In this document: positions 26,401 to 38,696 of the stretch, piece by piece | Layout: every line of letters starts with the position of its first letter | Position numbering within the stretch: the stretch's first letter is position 1 | Assembly (NCBI GenBank): GCA_037957365.1 | Contig: JARHVA010002006.1 | Coordinates: 1,091,501 to 1,155,500, forward strand | Origin: Torreya grandis | Taxonomy: Eukaryota > Streptophyta > Pinopsida > Cupressales > Taxaceae | Length of the DNA stretch: 64,000 nt | Reading direction: 5' to 3' | Notes under the pieces: model-generated | What the model was told of the DNA's origin: nothing | Seen by the model: only the letters and a program-made list of their open reading frames with translations | Database searches by the model: none | Translations under genes and position numbers: made by a program

Positions 26401-29400
26401 AAGTGCAGATGGAAATCTTGATCTTCGGTATTTTTCTGATTTTCTTTGAAACAATACTGTTTCTAGATTCAAATAAGTATCTGCTTGGTTTAGCCCGATG
26501 TTTGAACTCGAATCTTGACTACTTGATTCCTGCAAAGCGTGAGAGTATAAGTAAAGAAAACCTAGCAGTGAAGTCCATGGTAGCAGAACAGAATTCTGAT
26601 TATGCTAAGAAATATATGAATTCCAACCTCTACCAACAAATAAATAGAGAAGACACAGAACAATTTAAAGAAAAAAGGAATAAAGCCAGTGTGCAATTCT
26701 ATACTAGTGGATAAACTTGTTGACACAAACAATCCATTGCTACCTGGGATGTCCTGCCACTCTGAATGCCAGTTGTGGCATTCCGCAAATGAAAAGATTT
26801 CTGTTTTTTGGATGCAAGCCAAGTTCCCAGATATTCATATATACCATCATCAAGAATAGCCGTGCGGGATGCTTTGACTACAGCCTTGTGCAACTCTTGT
26901 CGAAAAAGTGTCCTAGCAATATACTCGTCCATTTTTGACAAGTCTTGAGAAGGCTTTACTTGGTGATATCCATTTATATTACGATATTCAACTGGCTTCA
27001 GCCCCTCTTCAAGTCCAGGTGGAGGAGGCTCCTCATACTTTTTGTCTTCCATCTTGTCATCAAGAGTACAAAAATGAGAATTTTCAGACTTGGACTGGCA
27101 GAAATTAGTGCCCATTAAATGTCTTGAACTGTCGTCCACTCTACACTGATAGACATTATCTAACGCTTGTGTGCAAGTATGAGGAATCTCCGGATTTACC
27201 GCTACATCCCTGAGACCAGATAAATCAGGTACAATTGTGCAAGCTTTAGCTGTTGCCAAACTAGCTGAAAAAATAGCTGGTACGGACTCTTTGGAAGATG
27301 ACTTGCAAACCCCAGAAGCTTTAACATGTACACTTGTGGAACCACTGTCAACCTGCCACCAAAATTTAAAAGCACGTCAATAAATTAAGCAACACAATCT
27401 TTCACCTAATACAGCAATTATGTTAGGACTTGTGCCATAGCAATCATCTAACATCCAAGCAACAAAATATTTTTCAACCAGTAAAGGCACATTGTATTTT
27501 CTAAGAATTAATAAACAGCTTGCAAACCATTTGTCATTCAGTACCTTATTCCTTTCACATTTCCTGTGGGAGCTTACCCACTTCTTCAGTTCAAAGCCCA
27601 CAATATCTCCAAGATAACTAGAAATTGATTTCATTGCTGTGGAATGCAGGTCTTCCTTGACAGTCTTCTGTAATTCTTTGCACGTATTTCTCTGAAAGCC
27701 CAAATCATTTTGATCTTTCACCCCCTTGGAGATGTTAGAATGGTGCTTGTTTTGGACAGGCATGCAACAATCATCATGACCACCACTTATGCTATCAGCA
27801 CTACAAGGTAGTCTCACATCAAGCCTAGATTTAGAAGAACACGGCCCAAACCCAGGGGGATAGTCCATCTCTATATCAGAAGATTGTTGTTGTGATTCAG
27901 CCTGTTAAGAAAGCTAAATCAGTTTTAAAATAGCTACTCAAGACTGAGCCTAAAAAAAATTATATTACCAACCACCGAGAAGCAAATAAAAAACAGTTCA
28001 ATATGTCGCACCTGTTGAGCAGATAAAGGCTCATGACAGGAGATAATAGTTGATAATTGCAAAGATCTTGCTGACCTCTTTGTCTCAGTCCACCTCCCAA
28101 CATAAACTTTCAAAGGCTCAGTAAAGAGCTCCCGCCATAGGACTTTCATACAAGCTGAATGCAAATGCTTATATGTTGTTGAAAGCAATTCATTAGCATT
28201 ATCTACTTTCCCAGATGTTCTAATCATTGGAGAATATTCCCCACTATTTTCAGGTATACTGCAGCTCCTACCATGCAGTTCTGCACCAGAAACTTTCTCA
28301 AATCCTGGTGGAACAGACAAATCTCCTGCTCCAATATGCCCAACCTATAGAACTCAAAATTAGACTCCATGTGATAGCACACTTCAGGCGTGTAACTTAA
28401 GATAACATGACATAGAAATAGCTTATCACTAATGAAGATAAAAAGCTAAAACAAATAATAGTCTCATTGCATACAATCTCTACAAACCATTGGATGCTTG
28501 TCTGCACACTGTTCCTTACTAACTTGCCGGCTTTCTTGCTTTGCTTTCTCGTGGTGAAAGGACTTCTTGGAGTTCAAAAAACCTTCAACACACCCACTGA
28601 TGGGTTCATCTAAAACAAATGTACGGGCCTTCTTCATGGTGCGAGAATGTAACTCTGAACAAACATATTCGACAATCTCAACTAAAATCTTCTTTAGGGA
28701 ATCACAATTACTACTAGCATTATTTTGCTCATAAAAGTTTAATCTGCCATTCTTTTGCATCACAAGTAGATGTTCAACAGTGCTTGAGCCAAACGTGTTA
28801 CTAGAATGATAGACCTGTCATAGAGAGTCATGCCAATGTTAAACAAAAGCCTTTAACATCCATGATATACATAAACAATTTCATAGTCCTGATATATCTT
28901 GTATATGATTTCTGCTTTCACTGTTGTCCCCAAAAAATACAACTAAAGAATTAGAGGTTTATGCAGTACCACACTACAGGCTTTCCATCTTTAAGGAGTA
29001 GAACTTTTGCATACAAAATTCTGAAATGGAGGTCAGGGATTTCCCGACCAGGGATTATTACATAATTATTCATTCAACAGTCACTTTTATTGATCAGAAA
29101 GTATACAACTCACATATGATTATGTACCAAATGAATGCACCAATAAAATGCATATATGAAGCTTGTCAAATAACTTATCATTATAGTACATTCAAATAAG
29201 ATATAGAAAAAGACACATCTGTTGTGGCAATGTGGCCCTCCGCATCCCACTTTAAACTGGCTGACAATTTCTCCGGAGGAGGGAGTTCAACTGGCAAGTG
29301 CCATGTACATTAAATATCAGATAAGCTTTATGTGCTAGCAGCAGCAGAATTTTCACATAACTTGTTAATTAACATGCCAGTTTTTATCTGGAGATCTGAA

Positions 29401-32400
29401 TTCTATATTCACAACCCAAAATGATCTATGCAGATAAATAAGAACAGGGATCTTTTCTTATATATGTTCATAAACAGAAGTGATAGCAACTTTATTGCAT
29501 AAGTTGGATCAAATATAAGGGTGTCCGGAAGAGAGAGAGCCAAATGATGGAATTAAATCAACAAAACCCCATGACAATAACTCTAACACAAGGACCCCAG
29601 CCTAGCCACCCCAAAAGCTGGTTTAAAACCTCAATTAATCCATATGAACCCTCCATATTACAGGACTGGCAGACACTGCATTTGCCTCCAGAAGCCACCC
29701 AACAATCTCAAGTTTCAACCACAACCAGAACTGTAATCCATTCGTTGATCCAGATCCCAGAAGATATCCAGTGGACAAGAGTACATTTGCTAATATTCAG
29801 ATCTGTTATAAGTAGAAGCATAGAAGCAAATTGTAGAAAAAGATATCAGAAACATAAATAGCATTCATCCAAAAACCAGAATAAATTTAGATAACCGAAA
29901 CATGTTTTATTTATCTGAACATTCTGCAGATGCCATTTTCTTAAAGGACAATACCGTCTCTCAAACTCAAAATACACACTTGCAACAAACGTGTGGAAAG
30001 CACGTGAATCATTAGGAAAGATGAAACAGTCTCTCTTCTAAGTGTGACTAACTATGTTTCTGCATTCACCGTATCTCAAGATATACATTCAAAAACCATC
30101 AATCCTAAGGGCTGCTGGTAAAAATTTGTGAAGTTGGTTGATTTTGATTGGATGTCTTAAATTACATACATCAAACTCACTTGTTCACTTTAAATGGTTA
30201 AGAAGGCAAAGAGTCATTTGAAAGGATCAATAGTTAGACTGTTTATTTGGTCAAACAAAATGAAAAACCATTTTACTACTCAGTTTTTACCTGCATGGTC
30301 AACAGACTACCTTCTGCCCTCCTATGAATCTCCAACCAAAACAAAATTATTACCCTCATGTCTGCGATGCCCTTGCCCTTGCCCTTGCCCTTGCCCTTGC
30401 ATCTACTATTTGGAGAGAAAACTGCAGAATTGTTTTGTCCATGGACATTGTTCACCCTTCATTTGTCTGGTGATTTGGCCTTACAATTTCCAATTGCATA
30501 GGTCTTTGCAGCAATATTCAAAATTCAAAGGCATTTCGCTCTAAGTTACTGGGTCCTTGGGTACAGGGGTACAGGTCCCAGCCTGGGCACATCCGGGTCA
30601 ATCCAATTCAGAAGGGTTTCATGCTAAGTTACGGGGTCCTTGGGTACAGGGGAGAGGTCCCAGTACAATGCATACCAGGTACCAGCCCCAGTTTGGTTCT
30701 CCAGACAGTCCAACTTAGGTCCATATGGATCTACCCAGGCTGGACCCACATTCCTTAACAGCAAAAAATGCATTCTTGGTTTTAATTTTAAGATGTGACA
30801 TTGGACTTTAAAAAAAAATTAAAAAAAGTATGTGAAAAGCCTAAAAGACTATCTCACCTTTGTTTTGTTGAAAGCAAACAACAAGAACAATTATATGTCA
30901 TCGCACACCTTTCATTATCAGATGTTGAGTTAGAGAGTTCTTTGCAGGACCTGTATAACGCAGCTAGTGGGAGTTACACTGCTACTGCTCGTGGTTCTAA
31001 TGAACCACATGATGATGCTGATGCTCTCAATGAAGATCAATATGTTGATGTAGTATCTACCCAGGCTGCACCCACATTTCTTAAACAGCAAGAAACTTGT
31101 TTTGTTTTTTGTTTTAATTTATAAAACAGTAACCTTGGACTTTAAAAAACAACAAAAAAAGTGTGGAAATTCTATCTCACTTTTGTTTTGTTGAAAGCAA
31201 CAACAACAATAATTACATGTCATTGCACACCTTTCATTACTCAATGTTGAGTTAGATAGTTCTTCGCAGGACCTGCATAGCACAGATAGTGGGAATTACA
31301 CTGCTACTGCTCATGATTCTAATGAACCACATGATGATATTGATGTTCTCAATGATGAGCAATGTGCTGATTTATAAATTATATTAAGTATACATTTGCT
31401 CTATGTACTTGTAGTTCGAAGTTCAATCAATGGCTATTAGTCTATTTGGATTTATCATGACATTTGGCATTGAATTATCAGTAGTGCTTTCAACTGTTTC
31501 GTGGTTATTTAACTTATCTTGTTTAATCTATGAATATTATGTAGTTAACTTTTCTTATTTGACTATATCTTTAATATTTAATATTTGTTTTTGTACGGGC
31601 ATACCCAAATACCCAGGAAAAAAGGAATCGGCATACCGGCATACCCAAACCCTGTACCAGTACACATGGATCATAACAATACCAGGATTAGCAACTTTGG
31701 TTTTGGGGCAACATGAGGAGGTTCGCACAGGGATCAAATGTTTCTGCCTGAGTAAGCAAAGAGTGTAAAAAGCAGAAGAGAATAATGTCTGAAAATTACT
31801 AGGCCATTTAAGCAAATTATTTTAGGTTGAAGTTAAAAGTACTTGGCTGCCTTGTAAGAGTCTGAGTTGTACCTATTCGAAGAAATGATCAGCAAGTACA
31901 TAGTTGACCATGTACAGGCAACATAATTAGTTTCATAATATTTCCAGATGGTGTTCCTAATAAGATAGAAATTATCACGACAAGTTATATGAAAGTAATA
32001 CTTAATTTTTAGACCAAATGAATGAGATTAGCTCGTGGTAAAATATTGGAGCTTTCAAAGCAGAGCGCCAGGTTCAAATCCCTAAGAAACATGATAAAGT
32101 ATTGAAAATGGGTAAAATACCACATCCAACTCGCTAGGTGTAATTTTACCCCAATGGACAAGGCCCAAAAAGCACTTGAACTTTAAACCATGTGGGTGGT
32201 GTTGGGAAGGTTTAAAATAAATAATTGCATTTGATTAAAAAACATATTAAACATGACGGTAATTGTGAGGGTTAAAAAGATAGCCTCTACGAATGAAAAG
32301 TCTCCAGCTCTAGAACTGTGAAAAGCTCTGCTACATACATTTCTTGATGACTATATCTTGTCACTTCAGAATGAACAACAATTTAGTTGTTGATTTTTTG

Positions 32401-35400
32401 GAAATATTGGGGATATGTCAATATGGAAGCGGATTTGGCACAGAAAATGCCCGTCACAGTCGCAAAACATTTATCATGATACCCAAAAGGCATTATGTGA
32501 CTAAATTGATCATTGACATAATCATTTCATGCCAAAGAAGCATTTAAACCAGTTAATGGCCTTCATTTGGGACAGTAAACTCGTCATCACTGACATGATT
32601 TGCATTTCTTTATATAAGAAACAAGAATATAAGTAAGACACGTAATTATACGTTGGCAAGCTTTTAATTGCTGCTTTGCCTACGTAATCTGTTGTAAATT
32701 GCTGCAAGAAGTTCTGAGTTGAGAATTTGGATTTTTATCGTGAATTGTGAATCTGAGTCAAGCTCCTTAAATGGGATTTCCTGTAACTTAACACCTGTGT
32801 ACTCACCAGGCTATGTGCCTTTAAGCGAGGCTTATATGTCAAATCCACAAGGCACATCTGTGCATCAAATTTTATTAATAATTCTAGGCCTCAGCCCACC
32901 ACATTCATAACCATGCATGAGAATAATGGATTCATGTCTATAGATGACAAACCAAATGCCCAAACTGCAGACTTGATGTCAAATTCACATTGCTTGGTTT
33001 CGCAGAGAAAATGTTACAAGGGATTGTGAAATTCATGGAAGAATGCTGTGATTTGATGGAGTTTGTTATTCAAGCTGAGGTGAAGAACCAGAGCCCACAA
33101 TGAGGAGATGTGTGGGAGAGCGGAGCAGATGCTGAAATGAGCTGTGCAAGGGAGAAGTGAAAAGGCTTATGACTTCATTCTGCTGCTTGATGAAGAAGAC
33201 AAACAGAGGAAAGAGTACCTGGTCAAGATGTATGACCAGAATCCGATGCATTGACAAGCACTTCCACTGGTGAAGCCATGGCTCCCAGTTCTGTTATGTT
33301 CATGCTGTGTTTTGGTAATTTGGTCAAAACAAGGGCTACAGCCCCATGATTATAACACTAACATGATCAAAAATGCCTGACAGACTCAGGAAAGTCGATA
33401 CATAAAAGTTCGCCACCTTCTACTAAGAGGGTTCTACCATCTTTTTGCCTCCTCGCCGGAATCCAAGACCATCACTGTAGGCTTGTGCTCTCTCTCTTCG
33501 CCCCCCAAAACCAAAGTGCCAAGAGTCTCGGCCAGGTAGAAAGAGGTAAAAGAAGAGATGATGATGCCCGGTTTGGAACAGATAGCATCAATTTTCTGTC
33601 CTTTGGTGATGTCTTCAACGACTATAGCTTTCAGCAGCATCCACACCTGATTCAATCTACACATCAGACTGAAGCCCAAACTGTTCTACGTCGTCGTGAA
33701 TGGCATGGGTGTTGCTAGCGCCAAACAGAACTGTTTGAACACCAATAAGCTCGGCCACCTTGTGGGGTTCCAGGTTTGGGTTCTCCGTTGCTTGTAAAAC
33801 AAGCAATCCTTCCCCCAATCTAGCAGCAAGATGAGCACAGAACAAATTACTTACAATGCATTCCAACAGTTATTCATCCTTAATGCCCTCTAAAAGGGCA
33901 ACCTTCCAAAAATATGTGGCTCATTCTGCAGTCATTCTTGTTGATTTATCAAAAAGAATACCATTGTTCAACAGCTGTCGGAGTTGAGATCATCTACCAA
34001 CGCCATAAAAGATGAATGTACATCTCAATAGAATATTCAGCATATCACAGTTTTTTCTCTGACAATGTTTTCAGAGGTCTTTCCTTTACTGAACAAAGGG
34101 CTCCTGCGGGAAGAAGACTCACCACCCTGCACATCCTTTTTTGACTCCATTACCAAGCTCCAAGTACCCTACACCAACCAATCATGCTGACCAGACCTTA
34201 GGAGGCATGCCAGCTCTAGACAAGAACTGTGGGAAGGCCGAATGAAGTATATCACAGAATGAATCGAGATATAATTCCACAGCCTCAGAGGGCAAACAAT
34301 TCCCAACGTCAATGACAAACAGCAGCTGATAATGAAAGAAACGGGATGCAAATGAAAATAATCAGGGCACCCCCTTTCTCACACAAATATCAAGCAGACC
34401 AAACAGTTAACCAACACCTGACGCCAAACAAAGAATCCACTGAGAATAGCAAAATGCAGAGAAATCAGAATAATCAAGCGAAACAAAGAGCAGATCTCGA
34501 AACCTCTAGTGAACATTCCTGAGCAACTAGTATCATAAAAGGAACAGCAGAAGACAAACAAGCTGTCATTCAAGAAACAGCAGGCATACAAGAAGCCAAC
34601 TAAATTCACCCTTTTTTCCACTCTCTTGACCTTATACCAAAGAAGACCACCCGTAACAAAAATGCAAATTCTTTTCATGAAAATCATAAAGGAAAAATAT
34701 GTGTCAATAATCCTCCAAGAGTAGAGCAAAGGAGGGCCGCAACAACTGTAAACAACACCCAAGAGCAAAGAAAGGATCGAGAAAGAGAGTGCATACCTGA
34801 GAGGCTTAATCTCCACCATTGCTCCCACTGCAGGCCAGATGGCCAAACCAGAGGTTATAAAGCCTCTCACACATATCCACCACCTTACACCATCACCAAT
34901 CAAATCCCATTTGGCCTCCCAAAGAAATATTTGCATTAATTGAAATGAAATGCAAATCATGTCCAATAGTTGGGACTTGCATAGTTACCAAGTTCAGAAA
35001 TCCGGATACATTCGGGAGGGCAAAAAATACGAAATCCGGACTTCTTGAAAAAGTTCGGAAAAATCTGATCCAGAATATATACAGATATATATGTGAGCAT
35101 AGTTTTATAAATAGGCAAAACTGACAAATACAATGAAAAACATTAATAAAATAATATAAAATGTTAATATTATATCATATTTATTGTTTCTGGGCATTTT
35201 TTTGCGCAGAAAACCATAAAAAATAAAAAAATAAAAATTTTGAGAAAAAATAGGGCCGACCCGGATGAACTTATCCAGGCCGGCCAAAAAATCCAGATCC
35301 GGTCGGATTTAGTCAAGATCCAGCCGGATTTGGTAACAATGGTTGGGAGTGCTTTGGAGATCAAACTCCGAGATTGCAACAAGATTTGCAATCATGAAAG

Positions 35401-38400
35401 GCTGAGTTAACAACTGCATGGTATTATTATGCAAAAAAATTAAATCCACAGCAAGGCTAGCCAAAAGATCGGCTGCTTTGTTACCATCTCTTCTTGTGTA
35501 ATAGATTGCTTTGTTACCATCTCTTCTTGTGTGATAGATTGACAAGGAAGTGAACCAAGATGCCAGCTAAGCACAATCTTCAATGACAATATTAAGTTGC
35601 CAATGCTTGCTTGACTTTATTTTCAAAGCTTTGATGATTAATTGAGAATTGCCCTCGGTCACCAATTTTGACCAATTTTTTTCTTTTACAAGAAAAGGCC
35701 CCTCCACAAAGCTTTAGCTTCCACAAAATTATCAGTAACTTTACTGGAAGCCTCGTAGAAAGCCAAAAGAGGCATGCCCTTACTGTCTCTGAACATTCCT
35801 CCCAAGCCCACCCAACCTAGAATAACTTTGGCAGCCCCATCGAAATTCAGCTTTACAACATATTCCTAAGGGGGCATCCACACAGTTCTTTTGTTAATTC
35901 TGTTAATGCTGCTGATCTGTAAATTTTTATTTAATATAATGTACAGTCTTTGTTTATAAAATATATATTTAATTTTAAAATTATTTGAGATTAACAGTAA
36001 AAATAATATTAAAAGATAAAAAATAAGTGAAATAACATTTAGTAATAGCTGACAAGATTTGGGTGTATTGGTAAAAGGGGTTGTGCGTGTTCCAGCCCAT
36101 CCAAGTTCAAATCTTAAAAGGTGCTTGCAGGTTACAGCCATTTGACTTGCAGGTGGTTGCAAATGTTTGACTGGCCCCAGAGAAGGGCTGGTTGCATCCG
36201 CTTGACTGGCAGTGGTTGCGGTTGTTTCAAACTGGCTGCTGGCGGTTGTGCCTGTCAGGCTGCAGGGCTAATATAATCCCGCATTTAATCCCCCAAAAAA
36301 ATACATATATATTTTTTTAAATTTACACACGCTTTAAATAATATTTTAAGAGCAGATGATATTCATAAATTTTAGTCTACATTATAAATAGATTCTTTTT
36401 ATGATGGATTAAAAAGATATTGGATTATCATCACAAAAATATGTAGCTCTCATAAATTTTTAATGGTATGTCTTTGATCAATTAATAACATAATCTGAAA
36501 CCGAATTGTTCAGCACTATGAATTTATAGTTCAAATAATAAAAAATATATGTTCTTCGCGCCCTGCCCCCCTCCCTTCTTGTTAATGGGTCAGTAGTGTG
36601 TTCAAAGGTTTCAAAACACAAGGGCAAAATGGAGTGGGTCCGCCCTCCTCCAAGTCTATTCGAATTGAACTGTGATGGGGCTGTCAAGGGGAACCCGAGG
36701 GGTCTCTGGAGCAAGATGTGTTATTTGGACTGTGTCGATTCTCTAATCCGAGCCACATTGAAGAAACTTGTAGATGGCACCAATAACAAGGTTGAGGCTC
36801 AAACTCTCGTCTTGGGGTCCGATATTTTGACACAATGTAGGATTGATTGAGTCCCTATAGAAGGTGATTCAATGGTTATCATCCAGGCTTGACAGAACAA
36901 GAAGGTTGGATCTTGGAATATCAATAACATTCTTAATCGTGCATGGGGAATGCTAAACAATCTGAGCTTCTGGGAGGTCTCTCACTGTTTTCAAGAATCA
37001 AACTCTACGGCAAATAGTCTAGCAAACAAAAGATTATCACAAGTTCATGAAATCATTGTTGACAATGATTGGAATAGATGAAATTTCTGAGATCACTCTC
37101 ATGATTAGGTGATGTGGTGTGGCGAAGCTTTAATGAGGAGCATGCCATTTTTTATTGGTACTCAATCGGTGTTGGGGGGGTCTCATTGCCCACACATGAA
37201 ATGCTCCCTGCAGAAATATTTTGAAGGTAGTGTGGTTGGCGGTGCCTTCATTGTAGGTGTTCTTCATTCCTCCCGCCACTCTTGGGTTTTCTGGTAGGTC
37301 TCTGGTGAATTTCCACACCATGGATAGGATGTTATAGGTTGCACTTAGTGAGCCCTTGTTGCATGCAGAAGCAACCAAGACAGTGATGGCCTTTGGTGGA
37401 CCGGTGTCTGACTCACAATTGAAGCGTATTTTCATTATTCAATCTAGAAGCGTTTTGTAGGCAATGAAGTGATAGGTCTGGTCTTTTTAGAAATGAGCTA
37501 TCATGTGAAAGTTAATTCTCTGGTTGTTTCAGCTTTCATAGGGAATCTGCTCTTTGTCTCCAAGGATAAACAGGCGACTATGGTGAAGGCGTGCAAGATT
37601 ATATGTCTAGGGTTTCAAGCGGGTTTGGTTGACACTGTGGAGGGGTCTGAGTGGGGACGTCAGCGCCAACTTCCCTTTTCTGATCAAGGATGACATAGGG
37701 CTAATTCCTCTATGATCTTTTCACGATTTGGTGGATCGTTTTAGTGTTGGTGGAGCTTCTAGAGTTTCTTCAGTGTTGCCTAAAAAACCCTAGACAAAGG
37801 GGCGATTCTTACCTGTGCAAAGCCTGAATGTTATGCAAGCCCCAATTGATTCAATGGTGGCAGCTCTAGGCACGAGATCTTCCACTAGGATGTTGGCTGC
37901 AGTGAATTCTTTAATCTAGCTTTTTGGGGCTCCTCTCCAATGGCCACAAAATACTCCATCTGGGTTAGATAAGGGCCCCTCAATTCAAAGAGGGGTAGTT
38001 TCTTCCCACATGCAGGCTCATCTGGTCTCCATGAAAGTGGCACCGAGTGTGGGTGGTGTGTTGTTGAAGAAATAAGTGGGTAAGCCAAGACTCTAAAGGT
38101 GGAAGGTAACTACGTTACGTGTTGGTGGGTCCAGTGTTGTTTCAAGTGACAGTAGAACTGGATCAAGAAAATGCCATGGAGGGTGGAGAAGCAAAATTCT
38201 AGATGACGAACAGTTGGCGAAAGTCGCCGGTGGGGGGATCCCAACAACGACACCCCATCGATGGTTTGTTTGGGCAGCTCTTAGGTGGGCAGTGAATTAA
38301 TAGTTTTTTTGTTTAATGTTGTTTGTTGTTTTGTTGTTCCCCTGTGGGGTGATGGTTTTTTGGCTCATTGTGTGCCTTAGGAGACTAACATTTTGTAACC

Positions 38401-38645
38401 CTTTCGGGTCTTGCTATTTCGGGTGTTGCCCGTTTTTTGTAACTCTCATTTTTTGTTTAATATAAAGTGTGAGGGACCCCCCAACCCTCAAATATATATA
38501 TATATATATATTGTGTGCCTTACGGGGCTAGTATTTTGTAACACTTTCAGGTCTTGCTTTTTCGAGTGTTGCCCATTTTTTGTAATTCTCATTTTTCGTT
38601 TAATATAACGGACGAGAGACCCCCCGACCCTCAAATTACCTATCA

Positions 38646-38696
<51 letters not shown>

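Noticed and set aside
29221..29310. Minus-strand exon-like reading [16 protein letters not shown]
   Set aside because: Open and protein-like, but the donor is poor and it does not fit the phase or content of the methyltransferase; likely a retroelement fragment.
29544..29861. 105-codon plus-strand open frame
   Set aside because: No recognisable motif, and no splice or expression evidence; composition fits chance in a Pro/Thr-rich frame.
34379..34966. 195-codon minus-strand open frame
   Set aside because: Hydrophobic, low-complexity reading with no motif; a strong splice donor at 34797 suggests only its first third could be exon.
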